A stretch of 64,000 bases of DNA, taken from Sphingomonas faeni. GTDB taxonomy: Bacteria > Pseudomonadota > Alphaproteobacteria > Sphingomonadales > Sphingomonadaceae. Shown here one piece after another: positions 42,351 to 50,701 of this stretch; position 1 is the stretch's first letter, and every line of letters begins with the position of its first letter. The notes under the pieces are model-generated. The model saw only the letters and a list, made by a program, of their open reading frames with translations. It was not told where the DNA came from and did not search any database. The translations under genes and the position numbers were made by a program. The stretch spans positions 248,001-312,000 of the forward strand of contig NZ_QAYE01000002.1 in assembly GCF_003053745.1 (NCBI RefSeq), read 5' to 3'.

Positions 42351-44730
42351 ATTCAACCTGGCCGTATCACTCGTCGCCGCCACCCTGATCACACCGTCGC
42401 TGTCTACGCCCGCTCATGCAGCGGAGCGGCGGGCGATCGCCGTCGCGCCAGAGCCGCTCGATCGCGCGATCGCGGTGCTTGCGCAGCAGGCGGGCGTCGA
42501 CATCGGCAGTGCGGAGCCCGGATTGTCGCGGGTCATGACGCGGGGCGTAAAAGGTCGAATGACCGCGGGTGCAGCGCTCGACCAGATACTCGTCGGCACG
42601 CCGTACACAGCGCAAAGACTGGGCGAGGGCAGCTTTCGGATTATTCGTCGCCCGATCATCTCCCAGCCAGTCGCACGCGAACGCCAACCGAAACCGAGCC
42701 CCCCCCTGACGCCGCCGCCGGTCGAGGTATCGCCCGAAATCATCGTCACCGCGACCAAGCGCGCGACGTCGCGACTACGCTTCCCCGGTGCTCTCACCAT
42801 CCTGCGGCCGGCAAGCGGGGTGAACATCCGCAACGATGCCGCGAACGGCATGGACGAGGCGATCGCCGCGACGCCGATCCTGCAGAGCACAGCGCTGGGT
42901 GCGGGTCGCAACAAGCTGTTCATCCGCGGGGTCGCGGACAGCAGCTTCACCGGCCCCACGCAATCGACCGCCAACGTCTATTTCGGGGAGGTGCCGGTCG
43001 CGTATAACGGTCCCGAACCCGGCCTCAACCTGTACGACGTCGATCAGGTCGAAGTCCTCGAAGGGCCGCAGGGCACGCTGTACGGCGCAGGCGCGATCGG
43101 GGGAATCGTCCGGCTGGTGCCGCACGCGGTGGATCTGTCAGGGGTGTCGGCCAATGTGTCGGGCGGCGTCAGCGCGACCAAGTCGGGCGATCCGGGCGGC
43201 GATATCGCCGGGATGGTCAACATACCGATCAAGGCTGGCGTCGCTGGCGTACGCGCGGTCGGCTACCGGGTCGTCGAAGGTGGCTATATCGACGACGTGC
43301 GTCGCGGCCTGCGCAACGTCAACCGAGTGGCGACGACGGGTGGACGTCTGGACGTGCGCGTCGCTCCGGCGAGCGGGTGGACGATCGACGCGGGCGGAGT
43401 GATCCAGAACGTGACCGCGCCCGACCTGCAATATGCCGAGCGCGGTATGGGATCGCTCTCGCGCGCGTCGCTGCTGGCGCAGCCGTTCAGCCAGCAATAT
43501 TTTCTCGGGCGTGTTGTGGTCGACAGGCGTTGGGAGGACGGGCTGCACCTCGTCTCGGCGACCGGGTTCGTCCACCGCGATGCGGAGAGCCGGTTCGACG
43601 CCACGCGGCCGATCCGTCCGAACGCGCCGATCGCCTATGACACGGACGAACGCAGCCGCTTGTTCTCGCACGAGACACGGCTCTCCCGCGCAAAGCCGAA
43701 CGGCGCCGGTTGGCTGGTCGGCGTCGCGCTCATTCACGCGCGCGACGCCTATGCACGCAGATACGGTGCGCCCGACAAGCTGCGCGACATCGTCGGTGTG
43801 ACCAACCGGACGCTCGATGCGGCGGTGTTCGGCGAGGCGGGAATCGCGATCAGCCCGGCGTTGACCATTACCGCGGGTGCACGACTGACGCATCAGCGCA
43901 CCGACGGCGACCCGATCGCCAAGCTCAAGACGACGACATACATCCGCGGACTCAGTTCGACCCGGCTCGATCCGACGCTCGGCGTATCCTGGCTGCTGAC
44001 CCCGACGCTGGCAGCATATGCGCGCTATCAATCGGGTTTCCGGACCGGGGGGATAACCGTGGCGCCGGGCGTCGGCCGCGTTACCGATCTCGTTCGCGAT
44101 ACCATTCACGTCGGGGAGATCGGCCTGCGCAAGGAGCGGCATGGACCGCTTGGGCTTTCGGCATCGATCGGTGCATCGCTGACCGACTGGCGGCACATCC
44201 AGGCGGATCTGGTCGACAAATCCGGTTTTCCGTTCACCACCAATCTCGGCAACAGCCATATCTATGGACTGGAGGCGAGCGCCAACTGGGTGCCGCTGAC
44301 CGGCTTGAAGATTGACGTGGCGATGTTTCTCAACGAGACTCACGTCGCCGACCCAGACCCTGCACTACGCCGGCAGGTCGGCGCGCGACTGCCCAACACG
44401 CCGCCGTTCGCGGTGTCGGGGAGTGTCGGCTATGAATGGACGCTCAGCGCTGATACGCACGCCAGCGTCGACGCGGGATGGCGCTATGTTGGGCGATCGA
44501 CCGTCGGCACCCAGGCGCCACTCGACGTGTCGCAGGGCGAATATGGCAGCGCCCATCTTGGCGGTACGTGGACGCGGAATAGCATTCGTCTGACCGCCAC
44601 CGTCGAGAATGTGTTCGACGTCAAGGGAGACCGCTTTGCGGGCGGCAACCCGTTCGCGCTGGCGGCGCGTAACGAATACACGCCACTGCGGCCGCGCACG
44701 TTCCGGCTAGGCGGCGCGATCGGCTGGTGA
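42337..44730 (+). CDS. TonB-dependent receptor with STN domain, module 2
   Basis: 797 residues, outer membrane. Signal peptide LAVSLVAATLITPSLSTPAHA; STN domain about 31-105 (IAVAPEPLDRAIAVLAQQAG); a Pro-rich linker (KPSPPLTPPPVEVSPE); TonB box-like EIIVTATKR; plug with KLFIRGVADSSFTGPTQST and VDQVEVLEGPQGTLYGAGAI; barrel ending in PLRPRTFRLGGAIGW with a terminal aromatic. Shared wording of the plug with the module 1 receptor shows common descent. The ATG at 42337 starts the signal peptide; ATGs at 42304 and 42310 are alternatives with a better-spaced GGAG. The ligand is unknown. It converges on a DUF2141 gene with 4 bases between stops. Confidence 0.88.
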   Translation: MPVRKFNLAVSLVAATLITPSLSTPAHAAERRAIAVAPEPLDRAIAVLAQQAGVDIGSAEPGLSRVMTRGVKGRMTAGAALDQILVGTPYTAQRLGEGSFRIIRRPIISQPVARERQPKPSPPLTPPPVEVSPEIIVTATKRATSRLRFPGALTILRPASGVNIRNDAANGMDEAIAATPILQSTALGAGRNKLFIRGVADSSFTGPTQSTANVYFGEVPVAYNGPEPGLNLYDVDQVEVLEGPQGTLYGAGAIGGIVRLVPHAVDLSGVSANVSGGVSATKSGDPGGDIAGMVNIPIKAGVAGVRAVGYRVVEGGYIDDVRRGLRNVNRVATTGGRLDVRVAPASGWTIDAGGVIQNVTAPDLQYAERGMGSLSRASLLAQPFSQQYFLGRVVVDRRWEDGLHLVSATGFVHRDAESRFDATRPIRPNAPIAYDTDERSRLFSHETRLSRAKPNGAGWLVGVALIHARDAYARRYGAPDKLRDIVGVTNRTLDAAVFGEAGIAISPALTITAGARLTHQRTDGDPIAKLKTTTYIRGLSSTRLDPTLGVSWLLTPTLAAYARYQSGFRTGGITVAPGVGRVTDLVRDTIHVGEIGLRKERHGPLGLSASIGASLTDWRHIQADLVDKSGFPFTTNLGNSHIYGLEASANWVPLTGLKIDVAMFLNETHVADPDPALRRQVGARLPNTPPFAVSGSVGYEWTLSADTHASVDAGWRYVGRSTVGTQAPLDVSQGEYGSAHLGGTWTRNSIRLTATVENVFDVKGDRFAGGNPFALAARNEYTPLRPRTFRLGGAIGW

Positions 44731-44734
44731 TCGA

Positions 44735-45232
44735 TCAGCGGATCGGCTGCAGCGATCCGCCTTGTAGGTAGGTAAGGGTAACCGGCACGACCGTCGTGCC
44801 CGATCCGACACGCACCTGGACGATCTTCGGATCGGGCTTGCGCGAGAACAGCATGTCGAACAGCGTGACATGCGGATTGCCCGACGCCCCGCCGCCGTCG
44901 CTGCGGTCGGTCTTGTCGTTGGCATTGATGTCGTGGCGCACGTCGACCGCATAGACGCCCGGCCGATCGACTGGCATACAGATCGCGACCCGGCCTTCGC
45001 GCGGCGTCGGAACTTCGGTGCGCAACAGCGTCTTTTTCTTGTCGAAATAGGTTGAGGGCGATCCCCCGAACGTGCGGACACGAACGGTTCCGGTCCTCGC
45101 CCTGAACCCTTCGACGATGACCAGCATCGCCGGATGGGTGCTACCCGCTGTGCATTTCGCCGCGTCGGGACCGATCGGTTTCAAGGCGGCATTGGACGTC
45201 ATCGACAACGCCGCGAGATACAGGGCAATCAT
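44735..45232 (-). CDS. DUF2141 secreted protein (copy 2)
   Basis: 165 residues with a short signal peptide (IALYLAALSMTSNA). The DUF2141 core reads AMLVIVEGFRARTGTVRVRT, LLRTEVPTPREGRVAICMPV and YAVDVRHDINANDKTDR, ending PHVTLFDMLFSRKPDP; it is more charged than copy 1 at 21416-21922. Family function is unknown; members are small exported beta proteins. The ATG at 45232 begins the signal; the frame extends to 45283. It faces the module 2 receptor, with only 4 bases between stops. Confidence 0.82.
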   Translation of the reverse strand: MIALYLAALSMTSNAALKPIGPDAAKCTAGSTHPAMLVIVEGFRARTGTVRVRTFGGSPSTYFDKKKTLLRTEVPTPREGRVAICMPVDRPGVYAVDVRHDINANDKTDRSDGGGASGNPHVTLFDMLFSRKPDPKIVQVRVGSGTTVVPVTLTYLQGGSLQPIR

Positions 45233-45465
45233 GGTTCGTGGCTTTCGACTCTTTCGGATCGGGGTGCAACGCGGGCGCGTCATACCCCGGATCGGTGGAT
45301 GTACCGCTCGTTAGAGGACTACCGCATCTTCAATATCTTACGGCGGACAGTTCGTATCGTTGGCGAGAACCTCGCGCATGTCGATCATGACGAATTTCTC
45401 ACGGAACACGGTGGCGGCTTGAACAGTATTTCAGGTCTTCATGCAGTGCTTTCAAGGATACCGCC

Positions 45466-45687
45466 ATGCGCTTCATCACCCTGCTCGCTCTTCCGCTCCT
45501 CGCGATGACGGCGTCGCCCGTATTGGCGAAGGGCTGTATCCGCGGCGCTGCCGCTGGCGGCGTTGGCGGGCATTTCGTCGGTAAGGGCCATGCCGTTGCT
45601 GGTGCCGCCATCGGGTGCGTCGTTGCGCATCACCACTACGCCAAGCAGGCACGCGCGCAGAAAGCCGCTGCTCGCACCCACGGCTGA
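45466..45687 (+). CDS. Small secreted glycine-rich protein (73 aa)
   Basis: 73 residues with a clear signal peptide (FITLLALPLLAMTASPVLA). The mature 52 residues are Gly/Ala-rich with a glycine-zipper-like GAAAGGVGGHFVGKGHAVAG followed by AAIGCVVAHHHYA and a basic tail. Two cysteines flank the zipper. AAGGATACCGCC precedes the ATG, a good ribosome site. I recall similar short proteins in sphingomonads; no function is known. It is followed 5 bases after the stop by a strong terminator hairpin. Confidence 0.75.
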   Translation: MRFITLLALPLLAMTASPVLAKGCIRGAAAGGVGGHFVGKGHAVAGAAIGCVVAHHHYAKQARAQKAAARTHG

Positions 45688-45692
45688 TGATC

Positions 45693-45726
45693 AAGGGTCG
45701 CGGACGGTACGCCGTCCGCGACCCTT
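45693..45726. terminator. Bidirectional hairpin terminator
   Basis: Perfect 15-bp inverted repeat (AAGGGTCGCGGACGG and its complement) around a TACG loop, between the stop of the 73-residue protein (45687) and the converging GH130-like gene (45735). T-runs are short (TT then C), but stem strength and position support termination in both directions. Confidence 0.75.
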
Positions 45727-45734
45727 CTCCGTAG

Positions 45735-46631
45735 TCAGCGGCTATAGCGTCCGATCAACGCGCGCCGCAGCATGCGGTCCTCGAGCGAATAATATAATGC
45801 GATCCGGTCGCCTTCCGCGACGGAGGACGCGGCGAACGCGATATCGGTCGCTTCGCGGCTCAGCGCAGGTGGCGGCACGAGGAGGGGTTCTAACCCGCGC
45901 CCCGTGACCCGTGTCAGATCGGCGCTGAAGCTGATCCAGCCGATCCGCCACCGCGCATCGTGCGTTGCGCCGTTGTAGAACATCACCGGGTCGGCGCCCT
46001 CCGCCTGCCAGATCGGCCCGGTCGACAGATGCCAATTGTCCCAGCTGTCCTCGCGGATGCCGAACGGATCGGGCAGCACGGTCCACGGTCCCTTGGCGGT
46101 AGGACCGCCGGCCATGCCGATCCGCGACGCACCATTCGCGGCGTATTCGTAGAACAGCCGCCAGTCGCCCGCGCTGGTCTGCACGAGCGTGGCCTCCTTG
46201 ATATTGCCCTCGCCCGGCGGTGCCTTCAGCACCAGATCCTCTTTGACCAGCGCCGTCAGGTCGCGGCCCGCGGCAAGGATCATGCAGCCTTGCGCGCGGT
46301 CCGCATCGACGCCAGTGTAGTAGATCAGATATTCGTGATCGGGCGTCACCAGGACGGTCGGGTCCTCGCATCCCCCCATGTCCTCGGCGCCGGGACCGGG
46401 GGTGATCGCGAGCCCCGGATCCATCGTGAACGACAGGCCGTCGCGACTTTCGCCGCGGGCGATGATCCCGGTCGGGTCGTGCGGTCCGAGCGGATGGGGA
46501 ACACCGCGGACCATGATCCGGTAGAGGTTGCCTTCCTTCCATACGAACGGGCTCATCAGGTCCATGCCGTCGATCACCGAATTGGCCGAGATCGCGACGG
46601 TGTCGAGCTGCTCGACCGCGTAAGTGACCAT
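45735..46631 (-). CDS. GH130-like glycosidase/phosphorylase
   Basis: 298 residues, cytosolic, a five-bladed beta-propeller protein. MSPFVWKEGNLYRIMVRGVP, ITPGPGAEDMGGCEDPTVLV, EYLIYYTGVD, IKEATLVQTSAGDWRLFYEY and WHLSTGPIWQ repeat the blade pattern; GCEDPT is the motif that carries the catalytic acid in family GH130 beta-mannoside phosphorylases and mannosidases. A GH43-type alternative cannot be excluded. The ATG at 46631 overlaps the SDR stop (TGATG), so they are co-translated; a GTG one codon upstream is also possible. The pair may handle one sugar: oxidation or reduction plus glycoside cleavage. Confidence 0.72.
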   Translation of the reverse strand: MVTYAVEQLDTVAISANSVIDGMDLMSPFVWKEGNLYRIMVRGVPHPLGPHDPTGIIARGESRDGLSFTMDPGLAITPGPGAEDMGGCEDPTVLVTPDHEYLIYYTGVDADRAQGCMILAAGRDLTALVKEDLVLKAPPGEGNIKEATLVQTSAGDWRLFYEYAANGASRIGMAGGPTAKGPWTVLPDPFGIREDSWDNWHLSTGPIWQAEGADPVMFYNGATHDARWRIGWISFSADLTRVTGRGLEPLLVPPPALSREATDIAFAASSVAEGDRIALYYSLEDRMLRRALIGRYSR

Positions 46632-47404
46632 CACGCGCCCTGCGCCACGGTCAGCGACAGCGCGCCGTCGATCGTCACCGTCGTGCCGGTGATATAGTCG
46701 GCGGCGGGCGACAGCAGGAACGTCACCAGCGATGCGACCTCGTCGGGCCGCCCGGCACGCTTCCAGGGGATCGCGGCCTCCTTGGCGGCGAGCTCCTGCG
46801 GATGATCGAGCGCGGACTGGTTCATCGGCGTCAGGATCATGCCCGGTGCGACACCGTTGACCGCAATGCCCTTCGGCGCAAGTTCCAGCGCCAGCGTCGC
46901 CGTCAGTTGCGACAAGCCTCCCTTCGCGGAGTCATAGTCGACGCCGCCGGGTCGCGGTGCGCGTTCGTGGATCGACGAGATGTTGACGATGCGGCCCTTG
47001 GCGTTCTTGGCTTCGAGGGCGCGCACCATGCGGCGGCAGGTCAGGAACGGGCCGTACAGGTCGGAGCGGATGACCCGGTCGAACTGAGCCAGTTCCATGT
47101 CCACCAGCATCACGCCGCTCATGTTGAGGCCCGCAGAATTGACGAGCAATGTGACCGTGCCGAACGCTGCTTCCGCCTGCGCGAACAAATGTTCGATCGC
47201 GGTCTCGTCGCCGACGTCGGCCTGGACGGCGATGGCGCGGTCGGATCCGCCGATCGCCACGCATACCGCGTGCGCCGCCGCCGCGTCCTTGAAATAGGTG
47301 ATGGCGACGCGCGCGCCGGCCTCACCTAGAGCCTTGGCGCAAGCGGCGCCGATCCCGGATTCACCGCCGGTGACGATAGCGATTGGATCGTTGAAGATGG
47401 TCAT
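46631..47404 (-). CDS. SDR family NAD(P)-dependent oxidoreductase
   Basis: 257 residues, classical short-chain dehydrogenase. AIVTGGESGIGAACAKALGE is the TGxxxGIG cofactor loop, LVNSAGLNMSG the NxAG motif, IVNISSIHE the catalytic Ser and VDYDSAKGGLSQLT the YxxxK pair; GVAPGMILTPM and PAADYITGTTVTIDGALSL complete the fold, as in glucose 1-dehydrogenase and 3-oxoacyl-ACP reductase relatives. Substrate is unknown; pairing with a GH130-like protein suggests a sugar. It lies 69 bases downstream of the LysR gene on the same strand and may be transcribed with it. Confidence 0.9.
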   Translation of the reverse strand: MTIFNDPIAIVTGGESGIGAACAKALGEAGARVAITYFKDAAAAHAVCVAIGGSDRAIAVQADVGDETAIEHLFAQAEAAFGTVTLLVNSAGLNMSGVMLVDMELAQFDRVIRSDLYGPFLTCRRMVRALEAKNAKGRIVNISSIHERAPRPGGVDYDSAKGGLSQLTATLALELAPKGIAVNGVAPGMILTPMNQSALDHPQELAAKEAAIPWKRAGRPDEVASLVTFLLSPAADYITGTTVTIDGALSLTVAQGA

Positions 47405-47473
47405 CCTTCCCCAACAGGCGATGCCACCCCGAGTTGCAGGAAATGGCGGGATGACGCGCTTTTCACCTCGCCG

Positions 47474-48382
47474 TCATGCAATCCGAAGGCCGCTGGTCAG
47501 TGCGTCGAGCAGCGCATCCACCTTCGGACTGAGCTGCCGCCGACGGGGCCAGACCAGATGCAGCGGAAGCCCCGCCGTCGCCAGTTCGGGAAGAACCTCT
47601 ACCAAGTCGCCACGCGCGAGTTCGTCCTCGATCAGCCAAGTCGCGAGTTGCGCGATACCGAACCCGGCCTTGACCGCTTCGACCTGGGCTTCGGCACTGC
47701 CGAGGACGATGCGGCCCTCCATGGCCCGCTCGTCGATACCGCCAGAGCCGTCGGCGAAGCGCCACTTGATCGTGCTGCCGTCGCCGCGCCCGTAGAGGAT
47801 GCAGTCGAACCGGGCGAGATCGTCCGCCGATGCCGGTGTCCCGCGCCGTGCGAGATAGGCGGGGGCGGCGCAGATTATGACGCGTTCGCTGCCGAGATAG
47901 CGATGGCCGAGATTGTCCGGCCAGGGCTCCGACGCGCCGATCCGGATCGCGACGTCGATGCCCTCCTCGACGATGTCGATCTTCCGATCGGTGAAGGTGA
48001 TGCTCGGGCGTAAATTCGGATGGCGTTCGGCGAAGGCGAGCAACAGCGGCATCGCCTGCATCCGCCCGAACGCGATCGGCACGTCGACCTTCAGCCGCCC
48101 GACGATCTCCGACCGGTGCGCCGCCAGCACCGCTTCGGCATCGGCGAGATCTTCGAGAACGCGGACGCAGGTCTCGTAGAAGGCGGCGCCGACGTCGGTC
48201 AGCGTCAACCGGCGGGTGGTCCGTTCGAACAAGCGGCTACCCAGCCGCGCCTCCAGCCTGGCGACGCTCTTGCTGACCGCCGAGTTGGTCAGGTTCAGCC
48301 GTACGCCCGCCGCGGTGAAGCTGCCGGCGTCGGCGGTACAGACAAAGGCTTCGATGCCCTTGAGGCGTTCGGAGGGGATCAT
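47474..48382 (-). CDS. LysR family transcriptional regulator
   Basis: 302 residues. The N-terminal winged helix is RLKGIEAFVCTADAGSFTAA followed by LTNSAVSKSVARLEARLGSR and LFERTTRRLTLTDVGAAFYE; the C-terminal effector domain begins KVDVPIAFGRMQAMPLLLAF and includes DVAIRIGASEPWPDNLGHRY. It belongs to the CrgA/YafC-like branch often found beside efflux pumps or oxidoreductases. The ATG at 48382 was chosen over the frame to 48466 because the helix-turn-helix starts there and GGAGGGGATC precedes it. It is divergent from the MFS gene and probably controls it and possibly itself. Confidence 0.9.
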   Translation of the reverse strand: MIPSERLKGIEAFVCTADAGSFTAAGVRLNLTNSAVSKSVARLEARLGSRLFERTTRRLTLTDVGAAFYETCVRVLEDLADAEAVLAAHRSEIVGRLKVDVPIAFGRMQAMPLLLAFAERHPNLRPSITFTDRKIDIVEEGIDVAIRIGASEPWPDNLGHRYLGSERVIICAAPAYLARRGTPASADDLARFDCILYGRGDGSTIKWRFADGSGGIDERAMEGRIVLGSAEAQVEAVKAGFGIAQLATWLIEDELARGDLVEVLPELATAGLPLHLVWPRRRQLSPKVDALLDALTSGLRIA

Positions 48383-48390
48383 GCGAGTCC

Positions 48391-48400
48391 ATTCTGGAAT
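48391..48400. promoter_or_regulatory. Possible LysR-type box
   Basis: ATTC-TG-GAAT, a short dyad in the 100-base divergent region, 9 bases upstream of the lysR start. LysR regulators bind interrupted dyads in such regions. The match is short and by eye only. Confidence 0.25.
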
Positions 48401-48482
48401 TATTGTCCCGCCATACGCGAAAACATGCCGCAGGACGTCGCTTTTCGTCGCGCGTAGAGACGGCACCTACAGGAGTTTGCCA

Positions 48483-49688
48483 ATGTCGTCCCCCGTTCGT
48501 CCTCTCAATGTCGCGCCACCCAGCGCCAAGTCCGCAGGGCATGGCTTGGCCGTGCTGCTGCTGGCGATCTCCGCGTTCGTGATCGTCACGACCGAGTTCA
48601 TCATCGTCGGCCTGCTCCCGAGCCTGTCGCGCGACCTGGGCATCTCGATCGCCGTCGCGGGGCAACTCGTGACGCTGTTCGCGTTCACCGTGATGCTCGC
48701 CGGACCGTTCCTGACCGCGATGCTGTCGCACTTCGAGCGCAAGCGGCTGTTCGTCGTCATCCTCATGATCTTCGCGGGCGCGAACGCACTCGCCGCGGCC
48801 GCGCCGGACATCTGGGTACTGGGCCTCGCGCGGTTCCTGCCGGCGCTTGCCCTGCCGGTGTTCTGGGGCACCGCGAGCGAGACCGCGGGCGAACTCGCGG
48901 GGCCCGAGAAGGCGGGGAAGGCTGTCGCCAACGTCTATCTCGGCATTTCCGGCGCGATGGTCCTCGGCATTCCGCTCGGGACGCTCGCATCGACCGCCTT
49001 CGGCTGGCGTGGGACGTTCTGGGGATTGTCGGGACTGTCGCTGCTGATGGCGGTGCTGTTGCTTGTCGTGATGCCGACGCTGGCCCGCCCCACGCGCGTC
49101 AAGCTGGCCGAACAGGCGCGTATCCTGAAAGATCCGTATTTCCTCGGCAACGTCGTGCTGTCGGTGATCGTCTTCACCGCGATGTTCACCGCCTATACCT
49201 ATCTCGCCGACACGCTGGAGCAGATCGCGCACATTCCGGCGGGGCAGGTGGGCTGGTGGCTGATGGGCTTCGGCATCGTCGGTCTCGCAGGCAACTGGCT
49301 GGGCGGACAGTTCGTCGGCCGCGGACCGTTGCTGGTAACGGCGATCACGTCGCTCGTGCTGGCGGTCGGCATGGCGGCGACGACGTTGGTCGCGGGTTCG
49401 CATGCCTGGCTCGCGGTGGCGCTGGCGGTCTGGGGCATTGCCAACACTGCGCTCTACCCGATCTGCCAGGTCCGCGTGATGCAGTCGGCGAGCCACGCAC
49501 AGGCACTGGCCGGCACGCTCAACGTGTCGATGGCCAACGCCGGCATCGGTCTCGGTGCGATCATCGGCGGCTCGGTGATCCAGCATCTCGGGCTAGGCGC
49601 GGTCGGTTATGTCGCCGCCGCGATCGCGATACTCGCGGTGCTCGTGACGCCGGTAGTCAACCGGCTGAAAAATCAGAGCATCGCGTAA
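48483..49688 (+). CDS. MFS efflux transporter (DHA1, SotB/NepI-like)
   Basis: 401 residues with 12 predicted membrane segments. VLLLAISAFVIVTTEFIIVG followed by LLPSLSRDLGISIAVAGQLV is the signature start of DHA1 sugar or drug efflux proteins (AraJ, SotB, NepI); FERKRLFVVILMIFAGANAL is the A-motif loop between helices 2 and 3. It would export small molecules using the proton gradient; the substrate is unknown. The ATG at 48483 has CAGGAG about 7 bases upstream. It is divergent from a LysR gene, the standard regulator-pump layout. Confidence 0.9.
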   Translation: MSSPVRPLNVAPPSAKSAGHGLAVLLLAISAFVIVTTEFIIVGLLPSLSRDLGISIAVAGQLVTLFAFTVMLAGPFLTAMLSHFERKRLFVVILMIFAGANALAAAAPDIWVLGLARFLPALALPVFWGTASETAGELAGPEKAGKAVANVYLGISGAMVLGIPLGTLASTAFGWRGTFWGLSGLSLLMAVLLLVVMPTLARPTRVKLAEQARILKDPYFLGNVVLSVIVFTAMFTAYTYLADTLEQIAHIPAGQVGWWLMGFGIVGLAGNWLGGQFVGRGPLLVTAITSLVLAVGMAATTLVAGSHAWLAVALAVWGIANTALYPICQVRVMQSASHAQALAGTLNVSMANAGIGLGAIIGGSVIQHLGLGAVGYVAAAIAILAVLVTPVVNRLKNQSIA

Positions 49689-49779
49689 CGATCGGGTTTG
49701 GTGCGGAAATTAACACGCCTGCACGGACCCTGCATCCTGCCTTCGACCGTTCGACCTTTCCGTCATCAGGAACCCAGCC

Positions 49780-50697
49780 ATGCCCAAAGCTTCGACCACG
49801 ACCGACTATGCACAGCGCGATGCCAGCATCGTCATCAACAGCTACACGACGGTATTGCGCCGTCCCCGGGTGCCGCACGAAGTCTTCGCGACCTATTGGC
49901 GCGACGTCCACGGTCCGCTCTGTTCGCGCATCCCGGGGCTCGGTTGGTACGTCCAGAACCATCTGGACCGCGAGCAGGACGCGCATCTCTGGCCGGTGAT
50001 CGACGGTATCGCGCCGTTTGCGGACTATGAACTCGATGGCGGGGTCGAGATCGGCTTCGCATCGAAAGCGGACCAGGACGTGTTCAATGCTGCGAGCCAC
50101 ATCCTGTTCGCCGACGAACAGAACATGTTCGCTGCCACCGTCGCCTATGCGCTGCCGAGCGGATCACGCACGCTGGTCGACCGGATCGCGGATCCGATCC
50201 CCAACAGCGACGACGGCTTCGACCGTATCCACGTCCATTTCGGCGCGGCGGGCGACGATGCGGACGCGTTCGGTACGTTCATGACGAGCTTTGCCGAAAC
50301 GCTCGCCGCGGACCCTGCGGTGCTAAAACTGCGGCTGCACTTGCCGGACCGCTACGACAATGCCGAGCCCGCCCCGCCCGCACCCAATGTCGATCATCTC
50401 GTACCGGCCGAGCGTGCGCTGATCGCGGTGATCGAGCTGGCCTTCGAGAGCCCGCTCGCACGCCGCGCTTTCTTCGAGTCCGACATTTTCGTCGCGACGC
50501 AGGCTGCGCAGAAGGCGAACATCGCGCATGTCCAGGCGTTCGCGGTCAGCGGCGTCTACACCTATGTCCGCGACAAGCAGCTGACGACGGCAGGCCTGCG
50601 GGGCAGCCGTCAGGCGCAGTTGATCGAGCGCCTCGGCGCCAACAACCAGGTCGCGGACGATGTGCGTCACCTGATGCATACGGGCTCGCCCCAGTAG
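49780..50697 (+). CDS. EthD domain-containing protein
   Basis: 305 residues, cytosolic. The N-terminal half has VINSYTTVLRRPRVPHEVFA and TYWRDVHGPLCSRIPGLGWY, the EthD signature (fYWrdhHgPl) of dimeric alpha/beta-barrel proteins; the second half, starting IHVHFGAAGDDADAFGTFMT, looks like a second ferredoxin-like barrel unit with YTYVRDKQLTTAGLRG near the end. EthD proteins are accessory or catalytic in degradation of ethers and aromatics, but many have no known role. AGGAA precedes the ATG by 8 bases. It is 91 bases after the MFS gene, possibly in the same transcript, and converges on bphP with 4 bases between stops. Confidence 0.78.
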   Translation: MPKASTTTDYAQRDASIVINSYTTVLRRPRVPHEVFATYWRDVHGPLCSRIPGLGWYVQNHLDREQDAHLWPVIDGIAPFADYELDGGVEIGFASKADQDVFNAASHILFADEQNMFAATVAYALPSGSRTLVDRIADPIPNSDDGFDRIHVHFGAAGDDADAFGTFMTSFAETLAADPAVLKLRLHLPDRYDNAEPAPPAPNVDHLVPAERALIAVIELAFESPLARRAFFESDIFVATQAAQKANIAHVQAFAVSGVYTYVRDKQLTTAGLRGSRQAQLIERLGANNQVADDVRHLMHTGSPQ

Positions 50698-50701
50698 CGG
50701 A

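Noticed and set aside
48237..49586. A 449-codon leftward frame
   Set aside because: Antisense to the MFS gene; charged low-complexity composition and no motif.
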